From positions 62,001 through 126,000 of the forward strand of contig CANGBX010000004.1 in assembly GCA_947452455.1 (NCBI GenBank): 64,000 bases of DNA, given 5' to 3'. The first letter of the stretch is position 1. Every line of letters begins with the position of its first letter. Below the pieces are notes generated by a model. It was not told the DNA's origin. It saw nothing but the letters and a program-made list of their open reading frames with translations, and searched no databases. This DNA comes from Beijerinckiaceae bacterium. Its GTDB lineage: Bacteria > Pseudomonadota > Alphaproteobacteria > Rhizobiales > Beijerinckiaceae. A program made the position numbers and the translations under genes. This document shows positions 26,400 to 35,544 of this stretch, piece after piece.

Positions 26400-28124
26400 T
26401 CAATAGGGACAGATGACATTCACAACCGCTTGCCTATGCTCTTTCACGACGATGTCGCGCGCCTGCTGCAAAATCTTTGCAAGCTCTGCCGCATCAGAAA
26501 CACGCACACCATGCGCACCCTGCGCCATTGCAGCCACTTCAAATTGCGGACTCGGATCCAAGTCGGACATGAAACGTCCGTCATCCTCGCCCGCAACACC
26601 ATCTTTGAACATGGAGAGCGTGGCTGTGCGTACCGCGCCATAACGTGAATTGTTGATGATAATAGTTAAAAAAGGCAATTTATGCGCGTCCGCCGTCCAA
26701 TGCGCGACCATTGGATTTGAGAACAGGTAAGATCCATCACCCACCACTGCAGCAACCAGTTTTTCAGGTGCAGCCAGTTTCGCGCCAAGTGCTGCTCCGA
26801 GGCCCCAACCAAGACCGCCTGCCGAACTTAATCCAAAATAAGTGTTTGGCTTCTCTCGTGGACAATGATCTTGCGACAAGGAATATTCATTGAAAATCAC
26901 TGCATCATCACCCAAAACTTCCCCAATCACGCGGCTTAGATAGGCTAGGGTGATCTGCTCACCGTTAGGCTTCGCAGCTTTTTCCAAAGTGGTTTTTCTA
27001 TTGGCCTTAAATTCTTTCATCCAGCTACGACGCTCTTGCATGGCAACTGCATCAAATGATTGACTATCAAGAGAGATGTTGAGTGCCTCAATTGCGCTTG
27101 CAGCACTTGCCGTGATCGCCATATCTGTCTGGAAATTGCGCATCGGATAACGCACATATGCGGGATCTTCGCCAATGGAGACGATCTTTGTGTTTCGCTG
27201 TGGAGCCCCCTGTACATTGGGGATATAAGGTACATCACATTCAAGCTCGATGATCAGATCAGCTTTTGCCATAAGCGCTGCCGGATCATAGCCTGCATGC
27301 ATAGGATGGCTTGATGGCAAGCAGACCATCAGCTGCCGATGCGTGACAACTGGAATGGCGAAATGTTCTGCCAAATGCATCAAAGCTGGCATGGCATCAG
27401 CACCACTAGAAGTGGTTATGATGATGGGAAAATGCGCTTTTGCGACCCATTCAGAAAGCTGTTGAATGGCTATAGCATCTGGATACGGACGCGTGGGAAT
27501 CGCGCGCGGAGAAGATGACATAAAATTTTCTGGCACAGGTGCAGACAAAGGCTCACGCGGCAAAGTCAGATAGACAGGACCGCGGGGACTTGTCATCGAG
27601 ACCTCATGCGCGCGACAGACCACATCAGAGGCCTGTTCAGGTGCGCGCAATTCATAGTCCCACTTGACAGCCTCACGCAGCATTGAGGCCTGATCAAACA
27701 TTTCTTGACCCCAATGAACGGGTCTATTGCGGCTGCCGAAAGCATCTTTCTCCATAATCGGCGTGCGCCCAGCAATCAGCATCAGCGGAATCCGGTCACG
27801 GCTCATATTCAAGATATTATTGATGGCATTCGCAGTACCGACATTCACATGGAGCATCACAGCCTGCATGCGACCTGTCATTGCATAGGCACCATGTGCC
27901 ATGGCCACAGCCAGATTTTCATGGGGTACGACGAGCGGTTTAGGAACTTTCGCATTGCTTCTTGCTGCGCGCCCGTAAGCTTCAACCACAGGCGGAAAAT
28001 CTGTGCCGGGATTAGCGAACAGATAATCCACTCCACATTCTTGGAGCGATTGAAGAAAGGCCTCTGCCGCGATCTTGTCCCGTCGCCCGGGAACAGGCTT
28101 GCCTGCGGACTTGCTGTCGACCAT
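26400..28124 (-). CDS. thiamine diphosphate-dependent enzyme, copy 2
   Basis: Paralogue of the ThDP enzyme at 14899, 574 residues. P-G-T-D-F-P-P-V, activating Glu in V-P-H-E-N-L-A (near residue 70), H-W-G-Q-E-M-F-D-Q, and C-terminal V-V-G-D-G-S-Y-L-F...N-N are shared. It leads the minus-strand unit with RidA, aldehyde dehydrogenase and an SDR-like protein, and is divergent from the acyl-CoA dehydrogenase operon at 28377. The neighbouring aldehyde dehydrogenase suggests it releases an aldehyde by decarboxylation or C-C cleavage. Confidence 0.87.
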   Translation of the reverse strand: MVDSKSAGKPVPGRRDKIAAEAFLQSLQECGVDYLFANPGTDFPPVVEAYGRAARSNAKVPKPLVVPHENLAVAMAHGAYAMTGRMQAVMLHVNVGTANAINNILNMSRDRIPLMLIAGRTPIMEKDAFGSRNRPVHWGQEMFDQASMLREAVKWDYELRAPEQASDVVCRAHEVSMTSPRGPVYLTLPREPLSAPVPENFMSSSPRAIPTRPYPDAIAIQQLSEWVAKAHFPIIITTSSGADAMPALMHLAEHFAIPVVTHRQLMVCLPSSHPMHAGYDPAALMAKADLIIELECDVPYIPNVQGAPQRNTKIVSIGEDPAYVRYPMRNFQTDMAITASAASAIEALNISLDSQSFDAVAMQERRSWMKEFKANRKTTLEKAAKPNGEQITLAYLSRVIGEVLGDDAVIFNEYSLSQDHCPREKPNTYFGLSSAGGLGWGLGAALGAKLAAPEKLVAAVVGDGSYLFSNPMVAHWTADAHKLPFLTIIINNSRYGAVRTATLSMFKDGVAGEDDGRFMSDLDPSPQFEVAAMAQGAHGVRVSDAAELAKILQQARDIVVKEHRQAVVNVICPY

Positions 28125-28202
28125 GCTTGTTTCCCGCTATTCTTTGTTCTTATGACTTATGCTCGCTCAGCCTCAGCCGACTTGCAACTGCAATTATACA
28201 TC

Positions 28203-28271
28203 AACATATTGTCAGTTTACAAGCGACGAAATAGCCGTTTCAATGCCATAATTATGAAAAGCTATTGACAA
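28203..28271. promoter_or_regulatory. divergent promoter region with TTGTCA-type sites
   Basis: AACATATTGTCAGTT (28203-28217) and CTATTGACAA (28262-28271) each match sites near marR or the CoA-transferase gene. They lie between the ThDP gene (starts 28124) and the acyl-CoA dehydrogenase gene (starts 28377), where one operator pair could govern both units. TTGACA at 28265 could also act as a -35 box. Confidence 0.45.
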
Positions 28272-28376
28272 TTCTGCTTACCCCCCTAACCTTTCCAGCT
28301 ACGCTAGTAAGAACGCGCGCGCATCAAGCCGCCAGCCTGGTTGCCGCGCCAGCGTCGCGATGGTTGAAGGCTAGAT

Positions 28377-29546
28377 ATGGAACTGCAATTCAACGCTGAT
28401 GAAATCGCCTTCCGGGAAGAAGTTCGCGCTTTTATTGCCGACAATCTGACCGAAGAGATGAAGCAGGGCATGTTACGTGGCGGCTATTTGATCCGCGATC
28501 ATGTCATCGAATGGCAGCGCATTCTCAATAAAAAGGGATGGGGCGTGCCTCATTGGCCCGTCGAGTGGGGCGGCGCAGGTTGGAGCCCTATCAAGCAATC
28601 CATTTTTACCGAAGAATTGCAGCTGGCACCCGCCCCGCGACCACTTTCGTTCAGCGTCTATATGGTCGGACCCGTTATTATCGAATTTGGTTCTGAGTGC
28701 CAAAAGAAGCGCTTCTTGCCTCGCATTGCCAATTCGGATGATTGGTGGTGTCAGGGCTTTTCTGAACCCGACGCCGGTTCTGACCTAGCTTCGCTCAAAA
28801 CCAATGCGCGACACGAGGGAGATTATTACATCGTCAATGGCCAGAAGACATGGACATCCTATGCGCAATATGCGGATTGGATTTTTTGCCTTGTGCGCAC
28901 AGACCCTACAGTCAAAAAACAAATGGGCATTTCATTCTTGCTCATTGATATGAAAACACCAGGCATCACAGTTCGCCCCATCCAGACGATTGATGGCGGG
29001 CACGAAGTCAATGAAGTATTTTTTGATAATGTAAAAGTGCCATCAGAAAATCTGGTCGGGGAAGAGAATAAAGGGTGGGATTATGCAAAATTTCTGCTGA
29101 GTGCGGAACGCGTCAATCTCGCCCGTTTGGGTGTCTCAAAAGAGCGACTGCAGCGTGCGCGCGAATTAGCCGCTCGCACCCCATACCAAGGCCGACCCTT
29201 GCTAGAACATGACGGTTTTCGAACCAAGCTAGCCGCCCTTGAAGTTGAGCTCAAAGCTCTTGAAATCACCCAATTACGGGTGCTTTCAGCTGAAGGCCAA
29301 TCGCATGGTGTGCCTGATCCTGCCTCTTCCATTCTCAAAGTCAAAGGTTCTGAGCTACAGCAGGCAACAAGCAATTTGCTTGTTCAGATACTAGGGCCGG
29401 ACGCCCTGCGCCGCCAGGATGATGCCTTTGACGATTGGTCCAGCATGATCACCGCCAATTATTTCAATTGGCGAAAAGTGTCTATTTTTGGTGGCTCTAA
29501 CGAGATTCAAAAGACAATCATCGCAAAATCAATTCTGGGGCTTTGA
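28377..29546 (+). CDS. acyl-CoA dehydrogenase, subunit or copy 1
   Basis: Flavin acyl-CoA dehydrogenase of 389 residues. W-C-Q-G-F-S-E-P-D-A-G-S-D-L (about 122-135) forms the FAD site, followed by N-G-Q-K-T-W-T-S, and the C-terminal G-G-S-N-E-I-Q-K-T-I-I-A closes the flavin pocket. With the next gene, three bases away, it forms the kind of acyl-CoA dehydrogenase pair that in some bacteria makes a heteromeric enzyme for steroid-like or branched acyl-CoA. First gene of the beta-oxidation operon 28377-33577. Confidence 0.92.
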   Translation: MELQFNADEIAFREEVRAFIADNLTEEMKQGMLRGGYLIRDHVIEWQRILNKKGWGVPHWPVEWGGAGWSPIKQSIFTEELQLAPAPRPLSFSVYMVGPVIIEFGSECQKKRFLPRIANSDDWWCQGFSEPDAGSDLASLKTNARHEGDYYIVNGQKTWTSYAQYADWIFCLVRTDPTVKKQMGISFLLIDMKTPGITVRPIQTIDGGHEVNEVFFDNVKVPSENLVGEENKGWDYAKFLLSAERVNLARLGVSKERLQRARELAARTPYQGRPLLEHDGFRTKLAALEVELKALEITQLRVLSAEGQSHGVPDPASSILKVKGSELQQATSNLLVQILGPDALRRQDDAFDDWSSMITANYFNWRKVSIFGGSNEIQKTIIAKSILGL

Positions 29547-29549
29547 CGC

Positions 29550-30701
29550 GTGGACTTCTCACTCTCTGATGAACAAAGAATGATGCAAGATAGCCTGATG
29601 AGGCTGCTGCAAAGATCTTATGCGTTTGATCACCGTTGGAAATATGAAGCAGCAACACCTGGGTGGAGCCGTGAAATCTGGGCGCAATTTGCTGAAATCG
29701 GCCTGCTAGCATTGCCTTTCACAAGTGAAAATGGTGGCCTTGATGGGACACCCGTCGATACGATGATTGTGATGGAGCAGCTGGGCCGCCATATCACTCT
29801 TGAGCCTTATTTGTCGACGATTGTCATGGCTGGCGGTATTCTACGTCGTGCTGCATCTACTGAGCAACATGAAAGCATTTCTACAAAAGTCATCGATGGC
29901 AGTCTGATCGTAAGTCTTGCACATACCGAAAGAGGTACTTTTGGAAGCCCTTCTCGCGTCGGGACGCAAGCAGTCCGCTCTGGTGATCTCTGGCAGATCA
30001 GCGGACATAAATCCTGTGTCTTGCATGGTGACTCCGCTGATCTACTGATCATCTCGGCACGCACCAGTGGCGCTCCTTCTGATGCGAAGGGCATAACTCT
30101 TTTTGCAGTCGATCCGCGCGCCACAAATATTAATATCCAATCATATGCTTTACATGATGGACAAAGAGCATCCGACATTCAAATCAACAGTGTTTTAGTG
30201 CCCCATTCAGCCCTGATTGGCTGTGTGGACGATGGGTTTCGAATCTTGCAATCTGCTGAATATGAAACTCTTGCAGCTGTCTGTGCTGAAGCGGTTGGTG
30301 TGATGTCTGAATTGCATCAGATGACGGTCGATTACCTTAAACAACGCAAGCAATTTGGCGTCCCGATCGGAAATTTCCAAGCCCTACAACATCGTGCCGC
30401 CGACATGTATATTGCGCTTGAACAAGCGCGGAGCATGGCCATGTATGCAGCTATGATGAGTCAAGCAGATGATAAAACAGCTATCGCGCAAGCCGTTTCA
30501 TCAGCAAAAGTTCAAATCGGACGCTCCGCCAAATTGATTGGAGAAGAAGCCGTCCAAATGTTTGGTGGCATCGGCGTCACTATGGAATTTAAGGCTGGGC
30601 ATTATTTTAAGAAGCTCACTCTTCTTGAACAATTCCTTGGCCATGCAGATCACCATCTTGAATTGCTGACGTCAGGACCCGGCCTGTTCGAACTCGAATA
30701 A
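29550..30701 (+). CDS. acyl-CoA dehydrogenase, subunit or copy 2
   Basis: Acyl-CoA dehydrogenase-fold protein of 383 residues, GTG start at 29550, three bases after the first. The FAD loop is degenerate compared with the partner (no S-E-P-x-A-G-S-D), while G-G-I-G-V-T-M-E-F near the C-terminus and R-K-Q-F-G-V-P-I-G-N-F-Q are retained. Loss of half the FAD contacts is known in alpha2beta2 enzymes that share flavin sites between subunits. I therefore favour a heteromer with the preceding protein, although an independent enzyme is possible. Confidence 0.88.
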   Translation: MDFSLSDEQRMMQDSLMRLLQRSYAFDHRWKYEAATPGWSREIWAQFAEIGLLALPFTSENGGLDGTPVDTMIVMEQLGRHITLEPYLSTIVMAGGILRRAASTEQHESISTKVIDGSLIVSLAHTERGTFGSPSRVGTQAVRSGDLWQISGHKSCVLHGDSADLLIISARTSGAPSDAKGITLFAVDPRATNINIQSYALHDGQRASDIQINSVLVPHSALIGCVDDGFRILQSAEYETLAAVCAEAVGVMSELHQMTVDYLKQRKQFGVPIGNFQALQHRAADMYIALEQARSMAMYAAMMSQADDKTAIAQAVSSAKVQIGRSAKLIGEEAVQMFGGIGVTMEFKAGHYFKKLTLLEQFLGHADHHLELLTSGPGLFELE

Positions 30702-30717
30702 CGACAGATGAATCGTC

Positions 30718-32799
30718 ATGAACAGCGCAGAAGAGCACAAACCCGCCAATCTCCTCACAATCTTACGTGAGGATGGGGTGGCTTTTCTGCTCCTCAATCA
30801 TCCCCCGGTGAATGCCAGCTCAGCTGCACTGCGTGCAGCTTTGTATGAAGGTTTACAAGAATCCGCCCATGACTCTTCCATCATCGCTGTTGTCATAATG
30901 GGGCAAGGACAAAATTTCATGGCTGGCGCTGATATTCGGGAATTTGATGGGCCATTGTTAGACCCGCAAATGCCCGCCATTATTCAATTGATCGAAAATT
31001 TGAATAAGCCAGTTATTGCAGCAATTCATGGGGCAGCTTTAGGCGCTGGCTTCGAGCTGGCACTGGCCTGCGATGCCCGCATGGCAACACCACATGCTTC
31101 AATCGGTCTGCCGGAAGTCTCGCTCGGCGTGATCCCTGGCGCCGGCGGTACGCAGCGTTTACCGCGGCTGATTGGTACGGCTAAGGCACTTGATCTTATA
31201 GGCAATGCCAAACGGGTCAAAGGCTCTGAGGCTGTCGACCTAGGTATGATAGACCGCCTCTGCACGACCGAGCTCAAAACAGAAGCCAAAAACTTTGCCC
31301 TTGAATGCGCCAAAAGTACAGGCAAAAAACGCCTCCGTGATCGTGATCATCAGCAAGTGTCCAGCAGTGAGGTCAATACCATTGTTGAAAAGCTGCGCAA
31401 GAAATCAGAGCATGCGCCTGCCGTGACCGCAGCTGTTGAATCTATCATTTTAAGCCAGTCCTTGCCTTTCGATGAAGGCTTGAGCCAAGAACGTGCAACA
31501 TTTCAAAAATTACGATGTGGCTATGACGCCAGTGCACGTCGGCACTTATTTTTCGCAGAACGTGAAGCCACGCGCATACCTGGAATTGAGTCTATCCAGC
31601 CACTTCAAATCACGCAGACCTGTGTTATTGGTGGCGGCACAATGGGAGCGGGCATTGCCGTTTGCCTCTTGGATGCAGGATTTCCAGTCACGCTGATTGA
31701 GCGCGATGAAGTATCACTTGATCAAGGATCAGCCCGTATTCGTGCAATTTATGAACGCAATCTTGCATCGGGTCGGCAGACAGCAAAAAAAGTTGAAGAA
31801 AATCTGGGCCATCTAAGCACCACTTGCCATTTTGACGAGGTCAGGCAAGCAGACCTAGTGATCGAAGCGGTCTTTGAAGATTTTGACGTCAAAACGACAC
31901 TGATGCGAGAGCTTGATCACAAAGTAAAGCCGAGTGCGATTCTAGCCTCGAATACCTCCTATTTAGATCTCAATCGTCTAGCAAGCGTCACATCTAGACC
32001 ACAAAATGTGATAGGCCTGCATTTCTTCGCACCCGCTCATATTATGAAGCTTCTCGAAATTGTAAGGACACAAGATACATCCTTATCGACGCTCGCCACA
32101 GCCATGGATATTGCCCGCAAGATTCGTAAGACGCCGGTTGTCGCCCGTGTCTGCGAGGGTTTCATCGGCAATCGAATTTATTCCGCCTATCGCAAGCAAT
32201 GCGAATTTATGCTGGAAGAAGGTGCACTTCCATTCGAGGTCGATGCAGCTCTGACAGATTTTGGCTTTGCCATGGGTCCTTTTGCTGTGGCAGATTTATC
32301 TGGACTCGATATTGCTTGGCGTACACGTCAGCGTCAGGCAGCCACACGTGATCCGCAAGAACGCTATTCGGATATTTTGGATCGCTTGTGTGAAGCCGGG
32401 CGCGTCGGGCTAAAAGCTGGCAAAGGTTGGTATACCTATCCTGACGGCACAAGACGCGGCGTCGCAGATCCATGGGTGAAGGATGTGATTGAAGATGCAT
32501 CGCGCCGCAAGGGTTTTGAGCGGAGATCCATTCCGGCAGACGAAATCGTGAACCGGGCACTGATTTCGATCATTAATGAAGCGGCTTTGCTTTTATCGGA
32601 AGGCATTGCAGAGCGTGCTTCAGATGTAGACCTTGTCATGGTCACTGGTTATGGTTTTCCAACCCATATAGGTGGCCCATTATTTTGGGCCCAACACGAG
32701 CCCGAAGATAAACTTACATACTGGACTGAGATTTTGGCTCAATCCATTGGACATCGATTCAAAAAAGCTGACCTCAAATGGCTTCATCCAGGGCTTTAA
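30718..32799 (+). CDS. bifunctional enoyl-CoA hydratase / 3-hydroxyacyl-CoA dehydrogenase (FadB/FadJ type)
   Basis: Fusion of 693 residues for two steps of beta-oxidation. The N-terminal crotonase half shows M-A-G-A-D-I-R-E-F oxyanion loop (about 63-71), [11 protein letters not shown] and L-P-E-V-S-L-G with both hydratase glutamates, and [10 protein letters not shown]. The dehydrogenase half opens with [11 protein letters not shown] (about 303-313), has N-T-S-Y-L near 420 and H-F-F-A-P-A-H. It lies between the acyl-CoA dehydrogenase pair and a second hydratase. Expected to convert an enoyl-CoA to 3-ketoacyl-CoA; no thiolase gene is in the window. Confidence 0.93.
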   Translation: MNSAEEHKPANLLTILREDGVAFLLLNHPPVNASSAALRAALYEGLQESAHDSSIIAVVIMGQGQNFMAGADIREFDGPLLDPQMPAIIQLIENLNKPVIAAIHGAALGAGFELALACDARMATPHASIGLPEVSLGVIPGAGGTQRLPRLIGTAKALDLIGNAKRVKGSEAVDLGMIDRLCTTELKTEAKNFALECAKSTGKKRLRDRDHQQVSSSEVNTIVEKLRKKSEHAPAVTAAVESIILSQSLPFDEGLSQERATFQKLRCGYDASARRHLFFAEREATRIPGIESIQPLQITQTCVIGGGTMGAGIAVCLLDAGFPVTLIERDEVSLDQGSARIRAIYERNLASGRQTAKKVEENLGHLSTTCHFDEVRQADLVIEAVFEDFDVKTTLMRELDHKVKPSAILASNTSYLDLNRLASVTSRPQNVIGLHFFAPAHIMKLLEIVRTQDTSLSTLATAMDIARKIRKTPVVARVCEGFIGNRIYSAYRKQCEFMLEEGALPFEVDAALTDFGFAMGPFAVADLSGLDIAWRTRQRQAATRDPQERYSDILDRLCEAGRVGLKAGKGWYTYPDGTRRGVADPWVKDVIEDASRRKGFERRSIPADEIVNRALISIINEAALLLSEGIAERASDVDLVMVTGYGFPTHIGGPLFWAQHEPEDKLTYWTEILAQSIGHRFKKADLKWLHPGL

Positions 32800-32800
32800 A

Positions 32801-33577
32801 ATGATGTCTTTCAAAAGTATTTTGTTTGAAACCAATGAACGGGTTGCGATCATTCGCTTCAACCGGCCAGAAGCACTCAATGCACTCAATCAAAACTTGA
32901 TTGAAGAATTACAGCACGCTGTGCGTGCTGTTGAAGCCGATTCAAATCTCTCTTGCCTGATTATTTCAGGTTCGGATAAAGCTTTTGCGGCGGGTGCCGA
33001 TATCAAAGAAATGGCTGATAAAAGTTTTGCAGATGCTTTCAAAGATGATTTTACGGAAAATTGGAACGTAATTGCACGAATGCGAAAACCAACTATTGCT
33101 GCTGTTTCCGGCTTTGCTCTGGGGGGTGGTTGTGAACTTGCAATGCAATGCGACATGGTATTTGCCGCTGAAAATGCACGCTTTGGTCAGCCCGAAATTA
33201 AAATTGGCGCCATTCCAGGGTTAGGAGGCACCCAACGCCTGACTCGTGCGATCGGCAAGGCGCGTGCTATGGAATTGATACTAACGGGACGGATGATGGA
33301 TGCGCAGGAAGCTTTCTCAGCAGGGCTTATAACGCGCGTTGTCCCAACGGTCGACTTAATGAGTGAAACTCTGAAAGTCGCTCATATTATTTCAAATATG
33401 TCTTTGCCAAGCCTGTGTCTTGCCAAGGAGGCAATTAATCGCAGCTATGAATCCCTTTTATCCGAAGGCCTTCTTTTTGAACGCCGTGCACTACATTCAT
33501 TATTTGCAACACAAGATCAGAAAGAAGGTATGCAAGCTTTTATCGAAAAGCGTGCACCGCGCTTTCAAAACAAGTGA
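32801..33577 (+). CDS. enoyl-CoA hydratase
   Basis: Stand-alone enoyl-CoA hydratase of 258 residues. ATG 32801 is one base after the previous stop; an in-frame ATG at 32672 would overlap the fusion gene and is unlikely. [10 protein letters not shown] (about 63-72), [11 protein letters not shown] and G-Q-P-E-I-K-I-G carry both catalytic glutamates, followed by G-L-G-G-T-Q-R-L. A true hydratase, in contrast to the crotonase at 17597. Last gene of the operon. Confidence 0.93.
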   Translation: MMSFKSILFETNERVAIIRFNRPEALNALNQNLIEELQHAVRAVEADSNLSCLIISGSDKAFAAGADIKEMADKSFADAFKDDFTENWNVIARMRKPTIAAVSGFALGGGCELAMQCDMVFAAENARFGQPEIKIGAIPGLGGTQRLTRAIGKARAMELILTGRMMDAQEAFSAGLITRVVPTVDLMSETLKVAHIISNMSLPSLCLAKEAINRSYESLLSEGLLFERRALHSLFATQDQKEGMQAFIEKRAPRFQNK

Positions 33578-33587
33578 GCCCTTGATT

Positions 33588-34289
33588 TTAAGCTTCGGGC
33601 TCGAAACCATTTACTCGCCACAGATTATGGTGAAACGGTGATTTCAAAAATTGGACAAACTGAATGGCTTCTTTCGTATTATTTGAAGAGGTCGGAACGG
33701 ATGAGCAATAAACAATATAATTTTGGACTGAAGTGGGCAAAAAGCCTGCAAGCTGTAAGCCCTCCAAATGCTGTACCTCGCTAACTAAAAACAAACCAAA
33801 ATCAGCTTCGCCCGTGGCGACCAAAGTGCCGCCACCGTGGATCGCCCCCTTATGGATTAGCTTGTCACTAAGCTGTTTGGTGATGCCGAGTTTTTCAAAA
33901 ACAAAAGCTAAATGACGCCCTGTGGGCGTTCTTGGATCAGCAACGACAACATGTCTCGCTTCCAGCAGAAGCTTTTTCAAGCCTGAGAGGTCTGTGAAAT
34001 CCGTCAGGGCTCTCCCGCTTTTTGTTACAAGACCTATTCCAACACGTGCCAATGCGGCACGCCCGTCAACACACGTTTCGACTGTTTCTTCAATATCATC
34101 TATGAGCCTTTGAGGAAGTAGAATTACATCCGGATGGTCGCCTGATAAAACTTGTTTTTGAATATCGGCAACAATCTTTACTACCATATCAACGGCACAT
34201 CCTGTTTCGCGCTCAAAAGCTGGCACCAATTGCTCAAGAACATGCAATGGCGCGCCACCTGTAAAAATTCGGATCCGCTTTTCTAGCAA
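33588..34289 (-). CDS. ModA-like substrate-binding protein without signal peptide
   Basis: Protein of 233 residues with the molybdate/sulfate-binding type 2 fold: R-I-F-T-G-G-A-P near residue 7, F-E-R-E-T-G-C-A-V, H-P-D-V-I-L-L-P, V-A-D-P-R-T-P-T-G-R-H around 115-125, and G-E-A-D-F-G-L-F. No signal peptide is present; relatives (SBP_bac_11) are normally secreted. There is no ModBC beside it. It is convergent with the hydratase gene and followed upstream by a Bug receptor. Possibly an organic-acid sensor rather than a molybdate protein. Confidence 0.78.
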   Translation of the reverse strand: MLEKRIRIFTGGAPLHVLEQLVPAFERETGCAVDMVVKIVADIQKQVLSGDHPDVILLPQRLIDDIEETVETCVDGRAALARVGIGLVTKSGRALTDFTDLSGLKKLLLEARHVVVADPRTPTGRHLAFVFEKLGITKQLSDKLIHKGAIHGGGTLVATGEADFGLFLVSEVQHLEGLQLAGFLPTSVQNYIVYCSSVPTSSNNTKEAIQFVQFLKSPFHHNLWRVNGFEPEA

Positions 34290-34337
34290 AACTAGCCCCT
34301 CATTCAGTTTGACGAACTTATAACTGCCGAATTTTAA

Positions 34338-35372
34338 CTAGGGCCTAATTGCAGCGCGACCCTTGGCGATAATTTCTTTTGGTGTTGCATAAAATGCTTC
34401 AACGAGTTTCTGAACATGCCCACCGCTCGCTGGCGCAATATCAAGGCCACCTTTTTCCATATCAGCTTGGAACTGTGGGTCTTTCATAGTCGAATCAAAT
34501 GCGCTCCGGAGAATGTTGACCAGATTTTGCGGTGTCTGTGGCCCGACGACCAGAGGCCTCTCGAACCCTTTTTGTGCAAGGATGAATTGGGCGACCTTTC
34601 GACTTTCTGCATCGGAGGCATATTTCCAAATTGGTGGAACACCCATTCGCGCCAATTCCTCATCTTCTTCAACGCCCGTCTGCAAGATAATGTTAATCTT
34701 TTTATCGCGAATCCAATCTGCCTTTTGTGATTTTGCGCTCGACCAATTCCAGCCACAAATTCCGTCAATTTCGCCCCTCTCCATCGCAAGCAAAAAATGC
34801 GTCGATCCATTGTAGCCCGTGACAATATTGAATTTTGCGCCGGTTACATTTTGGACCAAATAGGCGAAATCATATGAGACGGCGCCAGGGCCCTGAGCAC
34901 CCATAATTGTCTTGCGAACCAAGGCGTCCTCGAATGTCTTCGTAGTGGATGTATCCATAGTCGCACAAATGCCCACGCCGGCATTGGTTGTTCCAAGATA
35001 GATTAGTTTTGCGGGGTCTACAGATCGATCAGCTTTTTCATCGATCAACGGCGCAACAATAGCGCCCGGTGTAATGGCCGCAATCGTCTGCCCATTGCTT
35101 GGCATGACCGAATAGACCTGCTGCATGGCGCGTACGCCACTTGCACCAGGCATATTTTTGACAACGAAATTTGGTGAGCCTGGAATATGATTGCCAAAAT
35201 GACGCGCCACACCACGGGCATAAAGGTCAATCCCACCACTTGGTGCCCCACCCACAATGACATCAATCGTTTTACCGGCATAATAATCAGCAGCTAGAAC
35301 CTGAGATGAGAAGCCGGAAGCTGCTGTCAAGCCCAACACCAGCTGACATATGGCATCCATTGTCTTTCGCAT
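34338..35372 (-). CDS. Bug/TctC-like receptor
   Basis: Receptor of about 344 residues. ATG 35372 with GGGGG upstream starts a good signal peptide (V-L-A before A-D-Y-Y); the frame is open further upstream but lacks a start signal. Motifs: Y-Y-A-G-K, G-G-A-P-S-G-G-I-D-L-Y, H-I-P-G-S-P, K-N-M-P-G-A-S-G. The glycine loop (A-P-S-G-G-I-D) differs from the other Bug-like proteins. It is 48 bases upstream of the ModA-like gene and probably shares its transcript; divergent from the Pht5-like gene at 35545. Confidence 0.87.
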   Translation of the reverse strand: MRKTMDAICQLVLGLTAASGFSSQVLAADYYAGKTIDVIVGGAPSGGIDLYARGVARHFGNHIPGSPNFVVKNMPGASGVRAMQQVYSVMPSNGQTIAAITPGAIVAPLIDEKADRSVDPAKLIYLGTTNAGVGICATMDTSTTKTFEDALVRKTIMGAQGPGAVSYDFAYLVQNVTGAKFNIVTGYNGSTHFLLAMERGEIDGICGWNWSSAKSQKADWIRDKKINIILQTGVEEDEELARMGVPPIWKYASDAESRKVAQFILAQKGFERPLVVGPQTPQNLVNILRSAFDSTMKDPQFQADMEKGGLDIAPASGGHVQKLVEAFYATPKEIIAKGRAAIRP

Positions 35373-35544
35373 GAGTGCCCCCGTTTCGCGCTGCACAACC
35401 TTGGCAGCCCGACAATATCTTGCTCCTTTTTTCTGAAATTCGTCAAAAGGAAATAATGCTATTACCTCTATGTATTGACACATTTGATCAGAGCAGAAAG
35501 ACTTATGTTGAAGAAGCTCAGTAAGCCGCGGCGAGGAAAATACG

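Noticed and set aside
33588-34289. Molybdate-binding ModA serving the molybdenum hydroxylase
   Set aside because: No signal peptide, no ModBC, and it is in a different unit from the hydroxylase; the ModA likeness is only at fold level.
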